Source: an uncultured Bacteroides sp.
GTDB taxonomy: Bacteria; Bacteroidota; Bacteroidia; Bacteroidales; Bacteroidaceae
Direction: 5' to 3'
Assembly: GCA_949294185.1 (NCBI GenBank)
Contig: CASFGA010000011.1
Span: forward strand, 124,001-188,000
Length of the DNA stretch: 64,000 nucleotides
Made by a program: the position numbers and the translations under genes. Positions 1 to 9,930 of the stretch are shown one piece after another. The notes beneath the pieces are model-generated. The model was not told where the DNA came from and ran no database searches. It saw only the letters and a list, made by a program, of their open reading frames with translations. How positions within the stretch are numbered: position 1 is the stretch's first letter; each line of letters begins with the position of its first letter.

Positions 1-1467
1 ACCTGCAAGGCGGTGGCGGATGAAAACGACCGCAACGCTCCGTGGCGTGAAGCCTTGCGCAAATCCATGAAACCAAAAGAGCGGACTGCCATTCCGCGGG
101 TGAAGATGAACGAGCTTGACCCGGAATATCGCTCGCACAGCCGTAAGGAAGAGGTGAATCTGGGACTGAATGAGGAGCAGGCCATAACGGAAGCCAAGCG
201 TTGTCTGGACTGTGCGAATCCTTCTTGTATGCAAGGATGTCCGGTCGGCATCAATATCCCGGGATTTATCAAGAATATAGAAAGAGGGGAAATCCTTCAG
301 GCCGCCCGTGTGCTGAAGCAGACCAGCGCGCTGCCCGCCGTGTGCGGACGCGTCTGTCCGCAGGAAAAGCAGTGCGAATCGCAGTGCATTCATCTGAAGA
401 TGGGGCATGAAGCGGTGGCCATCGGGTATCTGGAGCGTTTTGCCGCCGACTATGAGCGTGAAAGCGGGCAGATTTCAGTTCCTGAAATCGCTGAAAAGAA
501 CGGCATTAAAGTGGCGGTAGTGGGTTCGGGTCCGGCAGGACTGTCGTTTGCCGGCGATATGGCCAAGCGGGGATACGATGTTACGGTGTTTGAAGCCTTG
601 CATGAAATAGGCGGAGTATTGAAATACGGTATTCCGGAGTTTCGTCTGCCGAACCGGATTGTGGATGTAGAGATTGAGAACCTTTCAAAGATGGGCGTTG
701 AGTTTGTGAAAGACTGTATTGTGGGCAAGACCATCAGTGTGGAGGATTTGGAGAAAGACGGCTATAAAGGCATTTTCGTAGCGTCGGGTGCCGGGCTGCC
801 GAACTTTATGAACATTCCGGGCGAGAATTCCATCAACATCATGTCGTCTAACGAGTATTTGACGCGGGTCAATCTGATGGATGCCGCGAGCGAAGATTCG
901 GATACGCCTGTCACTTTCGGCAAGCGGGTGGCTGTTATCGGCGGTGGAAACACGGCGATGGACTCTGTACGTACCGCGCGCCGCCTGGGAGCTGAACGGG
1001 CGATGATTATCTACCGTCGTTCGGAAGCCGAGATGCCTGCCCGTATCGAGGAGGTAAAGCATGCGAAAGAAGAGGGCGTGGAGTTTTTGACTTTGCATAA
1101 TCCGATAGAATATATCGCCGACGAGCAAGGACGGGTGAAACAGGTCGTATTGCAGAAGATGGAGCTGGGTGAGCCGGATGCTTCCGGACGCCGCAGCCCG
1201 GTTCCCATTCCTGGGGCCGTGGAGACAATCGACATTGATATGGCCATTGTCAGTGTGGGCGTTTCGCCAAACCCGATTGTGCCGAACTCTATTCCCGGTT
1301 TGGAATTGGGGCGTAAGGGGACGATAGCGGTCAACGACAATATGCAGTCGTCCATACCGACGATTTATGCGGGTGGTGACATCGTGCGTGGCGGTGCGAC
1401 CGTTATCTTGGCTATGGGAGACGGACGCCGTGCCGCAGCCGCCATGGACAAGCAGTTGCGCGGCTGA
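1..1467 (+). CDS. gltD: GltD/NfnB-like NADPH-dependent glutamate synthase-type flavoprotein, 5' end possibly cut
   Basis: Iron-sulfur flavoprotein of the glutamate synthase small subunit / NfnB / sulfide dehydrogenase family, which passes electrons between NAD(P)H, FAD and 4Fe-4S clusters. Counted from the GTG at position 13 (484 aa), the N-terminal Fer4_20 domain has cysteines at about 64, 67, 72, 76, 111, 115, 121 and 125. An FAD-binding Rossmann motif GSGPAG lies at about 171-176, and a second NAD(P)H motif IGGGNTAMDS at about 310. The frame stays open to the left edge of the window (Thr-Cys-Lys-Ala precede the GTG). The gene may therefore start upstream, or be fused to a DHOD/SudB-like FAD subunit, as happens in relatives. 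Which of GltD, NfnB or SudA applies cannot be settled without the upstream gene. Confidence 0.85.
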   Translation, partial: TCKAVADENDRNAPWREALRKSMKPKERTAIPRVKMNELDPEYRSHSRKEEVNLGLNEEQAITEAKRCLDCANPSCMQGCPVGINIPGFIKNIERGEILQAARVLKQTSALPAVCGRVCPQEKQCESQCIHLKMGHEAVAIGYLERFAADYERESGQISVPEIAEKNGIKVAVVGSGPAGLSFAGDMAKRGYDVTVFEALHEIGGVLKYGIPEFRLPNRIVDVEIENLSKMGVEFVKDCIVGKTISVEDLEKDGYKGIFVASGAGLPNFMNIPGENSINIMSSNEYLTRVNLMDAASEDSDTPVTFGKRVAVIGGGNTAMDSVRTARRLGAERAMIIYRRSEAEMPARIEEVKHAKEEGVEFLTLHNPIEYIADEQGRVKQVVLQKMELGEPDASGRRSPVPIPGAVETIDIDMAIVSVGVSPNPIVPNSIPGLELGRKGTIAVNDNMQSSIPTIYAGGDIVRGGATVILAMGDGRRAAAAMDKQLRG

Positions 1468-1502
1468 CGGAAACAGATGGAGCTTTCAGCTGTGAAGCGA
1501 TA

Positions 1503-1548
1503 AAAGAATGTGCCGGACAAGTTCAAATCTGTCCGGCACATTCTTTTT
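1503..1548 (+). terminator. Rho-independent terminator after the GltD-like gene
   Basis: Two 17-nt arms (1503-1519 and 1530-1546) pair perfectly around a 10-nt loop, with an A-rich left flank and T-rich right flank. It lies 36 nt after the GltD-like stop. Because the hairpin is AT-flanked on both sides it could also stop leftward transcription from aguB, which ends at 1653. Confidence 0.85.
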
Positions 1549-1652
1549 GTTTTGGTTTGCCTATGCAAACCGGATATTGGAACAGCAGAGGAAAGATTTT
1601 TTCTCCGGTGAAAAATTTTTCTGCTTGGGAGAAAAAGATTTTTCTGAAGTTT

Positions 1653-2540
1653 TCAGTCGATGAAGCGTTTGGTCAGCCCATCGAATTCATCAATGCGACG
1701 GTCGCGCAAGAACGGCCACCAGCGGCGTACATTCTCGCTGCGGCTCATGTCTACCTCTACAATCAGATTTTCTTCCTCCGTGTTGCTTGCCTGTGCAATC
1801 AGTTCTCCCTGCGGGCCGGCTACGAAGCTGTTCCCCCAAAACAGTATCCCATTGGTCTGTCCCGACGGGTCTGGCTCGTGTCCCACCCGGTTTACGGCGA
1901 TTACGGGGAGTCCGTTTGCCACGGCATGGCCGCGCTGCACGGTTATCCAGGCGCCCAACTGGCGCATCTGCTCTTCACGCGTGTCGGTGCTTTCCCATCC
2001 GATGGCAGTCGGATAGATGAGAAGTTCTGCTCCCTTCAGTGCCATAAGTCGTGCTCCTTCGGGATACCACTGGTCCCAGCATACCTGCACGCCGAGTTTG
2101 CCCAGTGATGTCTCGATAGGCTCAAAACCAATGTCGCCGGGAGTGAAGTAGAACTTTTCGTAATAGGCGGGATCGTCTGGAATATGCATCTTGCGGTATT
2201 TCCCTGCGATGCTTCCGTCTGCGTCGAACACTACAGCCGTATTGTGGTAAAGCCCCGGTGCACGCCGCTCAAAAAGGGAGGTTACCAGCACGATGCGGTA
2301 GGTTGCCGCCAGTTCACTGTAGAATCTGGTAGAAGGGCCGGGTATCGGCTCGGCAAGGTCGAACATTCCCGTGTCTTCCGTCTGGCAGAAGTAGGGTGTG
2401 TTGTGCAGTTCCTGCAATACGACTAACTGTGCCCCGGCCTGTGCGACGGCGGCAATGTTTCGGTGAAGCTTTTCAAGATTGGATTTGATATCGTTCGAAC
2501 ACGACTGTTGGACGATACCTACACGGATATTCTTTTTCAT
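1653..2540 (-). CDS. aguB: N-carbamoylputrescine amidase (carbon-nitrogen hydrolase)
   Basis: Nitrilase-superfamily hydrolase of 295 aa, the usual AguB length. It converts N-carbamoylputrescine to putrescine, CO2 and ammonia in the cytoplasm. The Glu-Lys-Cys triad is visible: E44 in VLQELHNTPYF, K117 in KYRKMHIPDD and C154 in VQVCWDQWYPEGAR. The ATG lies 2 nt downstream of the aguA stop, so the two are translationally linked. Together they form the complete two-step agmatine-to-putrescine route, which in Bacteroidales is a main route to polyamines. The pairing with aguA makes the substrate assignment firm. Confidence 0.93.
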   Translation of the reverse strand: MKKNIRVGIVQQSCSNDIKSNLEKLHRNIAAVAQAGAQLVVLQELHNTPYFCQTEDTGMFDLAEPIPGPSTRFYSELAATYRIVLVTSLFERRAPGLYHNTAVVFDADGSIAGKYRKMHIPDDPAYYEKFYFTPGDIGFEPIETSLGKLGVQVCWDQWYPEGARLMALKGAELLIYPTAIGWESTDTREEQMRQLGAWITVQRGHAVANGLPVIAVNRVGHEPDPSGQTNGILFWGNSFVAGPQGELIAQASNTEEENLIVEVDMSRSENVRRWWPFLRDRRIDEFDGLTKRFID

Positions 2541-2542
2541 GA

Positions 2543-3574
2543 TTATCTGTTTGTTTTGATGGATTCGGGATATTGCATGGTGACACAGTGAAGCGAGCCG
2601 TGTTGCCTGATAAGGGCGCAGCAGTCTATTCCCACGATTTCACGTTCAGGGAATGCCTTTGCCAGTATATAGGCCGCCTGAGCGTCCTTGTCCGGCTGCC
2701 GGTAAGTGGGGTAAAGCACGGCTTGGTTCATGGTAAGGAAATTGGCGTATGTGGCAGGTAGGCGTTCGCCGCTTTTGTCATAAATGGCATCCGGCATCGG
2801 AAGCGGAAACAGACGGTACGGTTCTCCGTTCAGCGTGCGGAAAGTTTTCAGTTGCTCTTCCATAGAGCAGAGAGCGCCGTAGTGTTCGTCTTCCTTGTCC
2901 GTGCACTGTACATAGACGATTGTGTTGTCCGGGCAGAGTCGTGCCAGTGTGTCTATGTGGCTGTCGGTATCATCTCCTGCCAGATAGCCGTAGTCCAGCC
3001 ATAATACCTGCTGCAAATTGAAGCGTTCCTTCAGGTATTGCTCGATTTCGCCGCGGCTCATCGTGTCATTGCGGTTAGGCGCGAGCAGGCAGGTAGAGGT
3101 GGTAAGCAGCGTTCCGTTCCCGTCACTTTCGATTGAGCCTCCTTCAAGCACAAAATTGCGGCAGTTGATATAGTCTCCGTTCAGCACTCCGCTCTTGAAG
3201 AGATGGGCATTTATCAGATTGTCTTTGCATGCCGCAAACTTCATGCCCCATCCGTTGAAGCAGAAGTCGAGCAGCAGCGGGTCGGCATGCCGGTCAAGCA
3301 GTGAAATGAAGCCGTGGTCGCGTGCCCATGTGTCGTTTGTAGGGCAGGATATGAAGCTTATGTTGTGGCGGAACGGAGCGTCTTCCAATATTTTGGGAAA
3401 CTCCGGAGCCACGAGCAGCAGAGGCTGTCGTGCCGCGATTTCACGTGCGATGTCGTAAAAGCATGCTTCCACTTCGTCAAGCATATATGCCCAGTCGGTT
3501 TCCTCGTGCGGCCATGTCAGTTGGACATAGCTTTGCGGATGCCATTCGGCAGGTAAGTAATACGTTTTTTCCAT
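2543..3574 (-). CDS. aguA: Agmatine deiminase
   Basis: Agmatine deiminase (PPAD family, guanidino-modifying fold), 343 aa; hydrolyses agmatine to N-carbamoylputrescine and ammonia. Family residues are present: D86 in TWARDHG, E144 in FVLEGGSIES, H206 in DTDSHIDT and the catalytic C330 in GSLHCVTMQYP. The ATG at 3574 is preferred because the protein then begins MEKTYYLPAEWHPQ, the normal family start. A longer in-frame reading to 3709 overlaps tamB with a low-complexity basic stretch and is rejected. The start sits one nucleotide beyond the tamB stop (3576-3578), so termination-reinitiation coupling is likely. Confidence 0.94.
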   Translation of the reverse strand: MEKTYYLPAEWHPQSYVQLTWPHEETDWAYMLDEVEACFYDIAREIAARQPLLLVAPEFPKILEDAPFRHNISFISCPTNDTWARDHGFISLLDRHADPLLLDFCFNGWGMKFAACKDNLINAHLFKSGVLNGDYINCRNFVLEGGSIESDGNGTLLTTSTCLLAPNRNDTMSRGEIEQYLKERFNLQQVLWLDYGYLAGDDTDSHIDTLARLCPDNTIVYVQCTDKEDEHYGALCSMEEQLKTFRTLNGEPYRLFPLPMPDAIYDKSGERLPATYANFLTMNQAVLYPTYRQPDKDAQAAYILAKAFPEREIVGIDCCALIRQHGSLHCVTMQYPESIKTNR

Positions 3575-3575
3575 A

Positions 3576-6500
3576 TCATTTGTTTTCTTTTGTCCTTTTT
3601 TCTTGTGCGGCAGGAAGAGCTTCCTGCTGTTGCAGTTCGTATTTTTTTTCATCTTCTTCTTTCTGCTTCGATGTGCGCAGGCGCCGGCGGCGCAGGAAGA
3701 GGTCGGCAAGTTCTTTCCAGTTGGTGAAGTCTTTCTTGTACATCAGACCGATGCCCTGTGTGGTAAGGGTCGATTTGGTAAAATAACGGTCATTTGTCTG
3801 GTTATATCCTCTCAAGCGCACTTCTCCGTTTTTCGTAAGCAGCCAGATAGCCTCAAAGTCTCCTACGAAGTTCGTGTTTCTCATGGTATTTTCCCGGTAT
3901 CCGAAATTTCCGTTGATGATAAGCCGGTTGTTCAGCAGTCGTCCGGACAAGATTGCTTCGGCTTCCACATCGCTCCAGCCCTTGTCTCCTGTGCTGAGAT
4001 TGGTTCCTACGTTCCAGTTGCCGTTGTCTATAACCTGCGAAAGCATGTTGTTCAGTTGTCCGGACAAGGTGCTGAACGCCAGAGAACTGGTAGCATCAGA
4101 CTGGTTTGTATTGTTGGCATAATCGTAGGTATAGAATTTGCCGACTCCCAGCAGGTAGATGATTTGTGTGTTCATTTGCTCTTCCGTACTTGTCAGACTG
4201 CGCACCAGTTCGCGATCCTCTTCGTTTACGGTAGGCAGTTCGAGGTCAAAGCTCAGGTTGGGCGAGGTCAGATTGCCGGTCAGGTTCAGCAGACAGTTGA
4301 CACGAACGTTTCCTTTCGATGATGAGGCATCGGCAATCAAGTCGTTCAGAGAAGCCGAATTGACAGTATATACAGCCTGGACATTCAGATTGGCAGCACG
4401 CGGATTTCCGTTGAATGTGACAGTTCCGCCCGGTTGCAATACGAAATCCTTGCGAATAACGTTCTGCATACTCATTTTATAGATACCTTCCACGATATTG
4501 TAACTGCCGAATATCTGAAAATCTCCTTTGTTGAAAAAATTGATGCGCAGGTTTCCCGTTCCTTTGGCGGAGATGTTGTCGCCTGCCACCGGATCCATAA
4601 TGATTTTCATGTTAGCCTGTTCGGTCGGTTCTATCTGAAGATTGATGCGTATGTCCGCCGGAGTATCGTCTTCATCTTCTTCGTCGGGCTTGTTCAGATA
4701 GTGATATACTTCAGTCTTGATATCTTCCTGCTGACGGCGGGGCGTGCGGTCGACAAAAGTGATGAACTGGCTGCTTGCCGCTTCGGATGTGGCTCCAAGC
4801 ACATAGGCAAATGAAGTCTTTTCGTCGGCACTGAGCGTTCCGTCCACATTCAGCATGTTGTCTCCTCCGTTCAGCAGTACATTCCCTGTGGTATATATTT
4901 GTCCGTAGAACGGAAACTCGGGCGTTTCTTGAAAAGTGTTATAGACTAACATGTTGTTGAGGTCGAAACGGAACTGATATGCCAGATTCTTGAACTTTGT
5001 GTGTCGGAGCGTTCCGTTGACAAGTCCCGTGTGTCCTTCCGTATCGGCCAATCGAACATCAGTAAAGCGGAAGTTTCCCGAACTTATGTGCACGGAATCG
5101 GCGCTTGCTTCAAAGCGGGTGTTCAGGATGTTGACTTTCATTCCCATGTTTGCATTGGCAGAACCTTCTAAGTCAAGGCCGGAAAAAGGTCCGTAAAGGC
5201 GAACTTTCCCGAAAGCCCTGCCTCTTACATCGCTGAATATGTTCTTGACAAAAGGTTGCAGGAATGCCAGATTGGTTCCGCCAGTCTGAATATGCAGGTC
5301 GAGTCCTTTCATCTTGGGCGATACATAGCCGTTGACGCGGGTAAAGTATGATTCATTCTCGCGTATGTCCGCTATCATGCGGATACCTCCTATCTCTTTG
5401 TCCCAACTGCTTGTGATGTCAGCCTGTCCCAGTAGTGCGTCATTCAGCGAAAAGTCTTTCACTTTGAGACGCGCTTCCATTACCGGATCTTCCATTACAT
5501 GATACAGATTGACTTTCCCGTTTATCAATCCGTAGAACTTGACGGCATGAAACTGGATCATGTCCATGATGTAGAGCAGATTGATGTTTCGTATGTCTAC
5601 CAGACATGAGTCTGAATTTTTTTTGCCGATTCGTCCGTCAATTTTCAGATGTTGGTCGGCATGTTCGAACAGGAAGTTGTTTACTTCGATACTGTCTTTA
5701 GCTATTGAGATGACGGCGGGGTGTACGTTCCAGACGGTATCGTTCAGCACAATCTGACTGGGATGTATGTCGATTTGCGTATGGAGATGCTTTTGTTCCT
5801 CCGGTTGGCTGAATCCCGCTTCGGCATCTATTTTCCCGCTGTAGGTTACATTGGTGTTGTTTCCCCAATAGAGTGTGGTCTTCAGACGGTCGTCTTTGGC
5901 TTTTGCCTGAAGGGAAAAGTTGAACATGGCCCCCTTTTTCATCAGCGTTCCTACTCTTGCATGACATAGCAGCTCATCTGAAGGATTTTCGCAGATAATG
6001 CTTCCCGACTCGTATGACTTGCCGTTGTAGCTGAATTGAGGCAGATGGGCGTTGAGATGCATGCGTGAAAGACTGTCATTGAAGTAGCCTTCCACTGTGA
6101 CCGGCATTTTCAGCTCCAGGGGAATGTTGAATACTTTGGAGGCGAAATCGCTGTTTCCTACATTTATATGGAAACGAAAATTGTTGTTTGGCACGGTCTT
6201 CCCTTTTTTGTCTGGCAGGATAGAAGGAATATATCTGCTCACGATGCGCTTGATGCTTGTCCATATACTGCGATAGGAATAGTTCCCCTGTACGGTTCCC
6301 TGCATGAAAGGAGAGCGGATATGAATCTTTTTTTCCGTTTCGTCCATACCCGCCGTGATGTTCAGATTCTGCAAAAAATAGTCGTGTGCCTTGTCGGCAG
6401 AGTTTATGGTAAGGCTGTCGAGGTTGATTTCGCCTTTCATGTCATCGATGGAGTGGCCGGAAAAGTCGGCTGTCAGGTTCAGTGAAATGTCTGTGTCCTC

Positions 6501-8120
6501 ATATTTTTCTGTAAGATGCAGTTTGTTGGGGCGGAAATTACGGACTACGGCGCGCAGATTGAAGTCCGGTGTCTGTTGTTCGGTAATAAACTGCCCGTTG
6601 ACTTCTATCGAACCGTTGTCATCATTCATAGCCAATTTCCCTTTGAATCCTCCGGGCTTGTATTGTCCGTCGAGCGATATGTTCTGATAGTTGTATTGGT
6701 TATATTCCAATGACGATATCATACCTTTTATATACGATTCCGGACGGTTGTTCTGATACCTGAATCCTTCCAGTTCGATATCGAAGGCTGTTTTCCCGAA
6801 AGTATTCTCCTTGTCCAACAGCTTGCCCAAATCAATGCTTTGGCTCATCAGTCTGCCCGAATAGCTGTGTGTCTGGGTAAGCGTATCCTTATGCATCGTT
6901 ATGTTTGCCTTCAGGTTTCCTGTCGCTGTGCGGAAGTCCCCGTAAGTTGTCAACTGGTTGGGAAATCCCGATACATCCCCCTCAAATTCGAGAAAGCCTA
7001 AGCGTTTCACGATGTCGGGGGTGTTGTCTTTGCCTGTCAGGTTGTGCAACAGCCAGTCGAATCCTTTTTCACTGACAGAAATCTTTGATATTTTTCCGAA
7101 AAGATAAGGCGGGCGCGAAGGGTTTTCGGCATTGAGCATCGCTTCGGCTTCGACGCGCAGCTGCTTGTCAATGCTTGAAACTGAAAGTTCGGTGCATCTT
7201 ATGTGACCGTCTTTGCCTTCGACGGCAAGCCGGAGCAATAGCGGGCTGTGGAAATGCCTCAGGCCAGGAACAAAAGCACACAGGTCGGCCGGTGTGATGG
7301 AAGCATGCATTCTGCCTTTATAGCGTGTGTCTGTGCCCGGATGGATAAGGCGCAGGGTGTCTTGCGAAGCAACCCACAGTGTGTCGACTGCTATCTCCGT
7401 GTCGGGAAGACCGACAAGAAAGTCGGAAAGCTGCATGCCTTTTCTGTTGGCAGACAGCTTGGCAGAGAGCCGTTTCAATTGGAATCCGCTCTGTTCATTA
7501 AAGCTCATGCGGCGTATCTGTGCATTGAGCGAGTCTTTTTGCAGTACTTTAAGGGCAAGTGTAGCCGAAAGGTTCTCGATTTTTATGTGAGAAGCGTTGA
7601 ATTTTCCGGGAGTCTTGTCGGCCGAAAGCACATCATAACTTAACTGCCCGCGCCGGATAAGTACGGTGTTGATGCGCATATCAATGTTTTTTTCCTTTTT
7701 CACCGTATCTTTTGGGGTAAAGGCATCGATGAGAAACTGAAGGTTCGGCGGACTGTCGGGTGTGTTTCGCCGTATCTGCGCATTGAGTCCGAAAAGTTGG
7801 ATGCTGCTGATGCGTATCTGTCCGTGCAATAGCGGAGAGATGTCAAACTTGACTGAAAAGCGGGATATTCTCAGCATATCTTCACCTTTGCGGTCTTTGA
7901 GTGACACGTTTTGTATGATGAGACGGTTCAGCAGCCCTAAGTTGATGTTCCCTATGCTTACTTCAGTCTGGAATAATTGACTAAGCTCCCGTGTGGCATA
8001 AGCAGACAGCTGTCTCTGGATGAAAGGGAGATTCAGCACGACGATTATTCCGAAATAGATTACCAGCATCAGAATAATGAGGATTCGTATACTATGTTTT
8101 ATGCGGTTTAACTTACCCAT
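3576..8120 (-). CDS. tamB: TamB-like translocation and assembly module protein
   Basis: Very long envelope protein (about 1,514 aa) of the TamB/AsmA-like group: one N-terminal membrane helix (around residues 10-30) followed by an extended beta-rich periplasmic region. The conserved TamB (DUF490) domain occupies roughly the last 400 residues, where a predicted beta-taco ends near the outer membrane. Known relatives work with TamA/BamA-type barrels in outer-membrane protein insertion or phospholipid transport. The C-terminus carries a basic RRRRLR stretch and a charged tail. The start is the ATG at 8120 (MGKLNRIKHS); an upstream TTG at 8138 adds six residues and is less likely. It is followed immediately by aguA-aguB, an unexplained partnership. 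Confidence 0.9.
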   Translation of the reverse strand: MGKLNRIKHSIRILIILMLVIYFGIIVVLNLPFIQRQLSAYATRELSQLFQTEVSIGNINLGLLNRLIIQNVSLKDRKGEDMLRISRFSVKFDISPLLHGQIRISSIQLFGLNAQIRRNTPDSPPNLQFLIDAFTPKDTVKKEKNIDMRINTVLIRRGQLSYDVLSADKTPGKFNASHIKIENLSATLALKVLQKDSLNAQIRRMSFNEQSGFQLKRLSAKLSANRKGMQLSDFLVGLPDTEIAVDTLWVASQDTLRLIHPGTDTRYKGRMHASITPADLCAFVPGLRHFHSPLLLRLAVEGKDGHIRCTELSVSSIDKQLRVEAEAMLNAENPSRPPYLFGKISKISVSEKGFDWLLHNLTGKDNTPDIVKRLGFLEFEGDVSGFPNQLTTYGDFRTATGNLKANITMHKDTLTQTHSYSGRLMSQSIDLGKLLDKENTFGKTAFDIELEGFRYQNNRPESYIKGMISSLEYNQYNYQNISLDGQYKPGGFKGKLAMNDDNGSIEVNGQFITEQQTPDFNLRAVVRNFRPNKLHLTEKYEDTDISLNLTADFSGHSIDDMKGEINLDSLTINSADKAHDYFLQNLNITAGMDETEKKIHIRSPFMQGTVQGNYSYRSIWTSIKRIVSRYIPSILPDKKGKTVPNNNFRFHINVGNSDFASKVFNIPLELKMPVTVEGYFNDSLSRMHLNAHLPQFSYNGKSYESGSIICENPSDELLCHARVGTLMKKGAMFNFSLQAKAKDDRLKTTLYWGNNTNVTYSGKIDAEAGFSQPEEQKHLHTQIDIHPSQIVLNDTVWNVHPAVISIAKDSIEVNNFLFEHADQHLKIDGRIGKKNSDSCLVDIRNINLLYIMDMIQFHAVKFYGLINGKVNLYHVMEDPVMEARLKVKDFSLNDALLGQADITSSWDKEIGGIRMIADIRENESYFTRVNGYVSPKMKGLDLHIQTGGTNLAFLQPFVKNIFSDVRGRAFGKVRLYGPFSGLDLEGSANANMGMKVNILNTRFEASADSVHISSGNFRFTDVRLADTEGHTGLVNGTLRHTKFKNLAYQFRFDLNNMLVYNTFQETPEFPFYGQIYTTGNVLLNGGDNMLNVDGTLSADEKTSFAYVLGATSEAASSQFITFVDRTPRRQQEDIKTEVYHYLNKPDEEDEDDTPADIRINLQIEPTEQANMKIIMDPVAGDNISAKGTGNLRINFFNKGDFQIFGSYNIVEGIYKMSMQNVIRKDFVLQPGGTVTFNGNPRAANLNVQAVYTVNSASLNDLIADASSSKGNVRVNCLLNLTGNLTSPNLSFDLELPTVNEEDRELVRSLTSTEEQMNTQIIYLLGVGKFYTYDYANNTNQSDATSSLAFSTLSGQLNNMLSQVIDNGNWNVGTNLSTGDKGWSDVEAEAILSGRLLNNRLIINGNFGYRENTMRNTNFVGDFEAIWLLTKNGEVRLRGYNQTNDRYFTKSTLTTQGIGLMYKKDFTNWKELADLFLRRRRLRTSKQKEEDEKKYELQQQEALPAAQEKRTKENK

Positions 8121-8484
8121 GAGCAGCCTAAATATCAAGCGAAGTTACAAAGATTGGCTGAACAAACCGATAAAACCTTTGCTTATTTCAAGATTTTTAA
8201 AAAAAGTGGAAATGTTGTCGGGGGAAAAGCCGCTTTCATCTCGGTGAAAAATCCGGATGATGCGGACAAAACCGTGTGTTTGCAGGGGCATCTTTTCTTG
8301 TTGCACTTGTCGGAGCGGGGAGTGGCAAAATAAAAAACGGACGGAAAAAGAAAAAAACGATATTGTTTTTAGTGAATATGAAATTTTATTCAGACCTTTG
8401 CGGCGTTGTGGTTCTTTGTTTCTGCATTAAGGAACAGGAATCCTTTTGTAATGCAAGTTAAAAGAATATTTATACAGATTTAGA
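8121..8484. other. Divergent intergenic region between tamB and nhaC, no gene seen
   Basis: A 364-nt AT-rich gap separating leftward tamB from rightward nhaC. It should hold both promoters. An imperfect minus-strand -7 element (CAAAGATT, 8148-8155) lies 28 nt before the tamB ATG. A weak plus-strand element (GACCTTTG, around 8393-8400) precedes nhaC. A 61-codon open frame at 8276 has no family resemblance and no convincing start. I see no strong hairpin. Confidence 0.5.
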
Positions 8485-9924
8485 ATGGCAAAAGAAAGTA
8501 AGTATCCTTCTCCGCTGGTATCGCTGATACCGGTTTTAGTGTTGGTCATCCTGCTGTTTTTTACAATCCGTATATTCGGCAGCGATGCTTTGGGTGGCGG
8601 AAGCCAAGTGTGTCTGCTGATTACCACGGCGCTGTGTGCGGCCATTGGCATGATGAAGTATGGCATTTCGTGGGGTGATGTGGAGCGGGCCATCGTCAAT
8701 AATATAGCGGGCGTAGGCAATGCCGTGGTGATTCTGCTGATTATCGGTGCGCTTTCTTCGGCTTGGATGCTGAGCGGCGTGGTTCCTACACTGATTTATT
8801 ATGGGGTACAGATTATTCATCCCGACTTCTTTTTGGTGTCGAGCTGCGTCATCTGTGCCGTTGTGTCGGTCATGACCGGAAGCTCATGGACTACAATAGC
8901 GACTATCGGCATAGCGTTGATGGGCATTGGCAAGGCTTTAGGCTTCGCTGATGGGTGGACGGCGGGAGCTATCATATCGGGAGCCTATTTCGGCGACAAG
9001 ATTTCGCCGCTGTCTGATACTACGATTCTGGCATCTTCCGTAACCGAAACTCCCTTGTTCAAGCATGTACGCTACATGATGTATACTACTGTCCCCTCCA
9101 TGCTCCTTGCTCTGCTGATATTTGCTATAGCGGGATTTGTCCATGCATCAGGGGTAAACATACAGGTGGATACGTTTACCGGGGCGTTGGACGGGCGTTT
9201 CCACATTTCTTTATGGCTGATGATTGTGCCTTTGATAACGGGAATATTGATTGCGCGCAGGGTTCCTTCCATTATTACCCTGTTTGCCTCTACGTTACTG
9301 GCGGCCGTATGTATGCTGATATTCCAACCGGATGTGGTGCGCGAAGTGGCAGGCGACGGAATAGTTGGAGCGGAAGCCTTGTTTAAGGGGACATGGATGA
9401 TACTTTACGGTGGAACAGCCCTGGATGCAGGGGCTCCGGAGGTGAGCGAGCTGATTGCAACCAACGGGATGGCGGGCATGATGGATACGGTTTGGCTCAT
9501 CATCTGCGCCATGTGCTTGGGCGGAGCCATGACGGCGTGCGGCATGTTGGGCAGCATTACTTCGATGTTTGTCCGTTTTACCCACAAGCTTGTGGGGATG
9601 GTGGCTTCTACTGTGGGAGCGGGACTCTTTCTTAATCTCACGACGGCCGACCAGTATATCTCCATCATCCTTACGGGAAACATGTTTAAGGATATATACA
9701 AGAAGAACGGTTATGAAAGCCGGTTGCTGAGCCGTACCACGGAGGATGCCGTGACGGTCACTTCGGTGCTGATACCGTGGAACTCTTGCGGCATGACGCA
9801 GGCTACCATTCTGAATGTGCCTACGCTTACCTATTTGCCATATTGCTTCTTCAATTATATCAGTCCGCTGATGAGCATATTTATCGCTTCAATCGGTTAT
9901 AAGATCTTCAAACAACAAAAATAA
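8485..9924 (+). CDS. nhaC: Na+/H+ antiporter, NhaC family
   Basis: Integral membrane protein of 479 aa with about 11-12 hydrophobic segments, typical of the NhaC/ion-transporter superfamily. The conserved block around residues 150-180 (MTGSSWTTIATIGIAL, then SGAYFGDKISPLSDTT) is diagnostic, and a second polar helix-break region (NLTTADQYISIIL) lies near residue 385. The expected activity is exchange of cytoplasmic Na+ for protons; some close relatives instead exchange organic acids such as malate and lactate, so the substrate is inferred. The stop is 6 nt before the secreted peptidase gene, suggesting co-transcription. Confidence 0.88.
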   Translation: MAKESKYPSPLVSLIPVLVLVILLFFTIRIFGSDALGGGSQVCLLITTALCAAIGMMKYGISWGDVERAIVNNIAGVGNAVVILLIIGALSSAWMLSGVVPTLIYYGVQIIHPDFFLVSSCVICAVVSVMTGSSWTTIATIGIALMGIGKALGFADGWTAGAIISGAYFGDKISPLSDTTILASSVTETPLFKHVRYMMYTTVPSMLLALLIFAIAGFVHASGVNIQVDTFTGALDGRFHISLWLMIVPLITGILIARRVPSIITLFASTLLAAVCMLIFQPDVVREVAGDGIVGAEALFKGTWMILYGGTALDAGAPEVSELIATNGMAGMMDTVWLIICAMCLGGAMTACGMLGSITSMFVRFTHKLVGMVASTVGAGLFLNLTTADQYISIILTGNMFKDIYKKNGYESRLLSRTTEDAVTVTSVLIPWNSCGMTQATILNVPTLTYLPYCFFNYISPLMSIFIASIGYKIFKQQK

Positions 9925-9930
9925 CGACTT

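Noticed and set aside
8276..8461. 61-codon frame between tamB and nhaC
   Set aside because: No recognisable feature, and it occupies the promoter region of nhaC.
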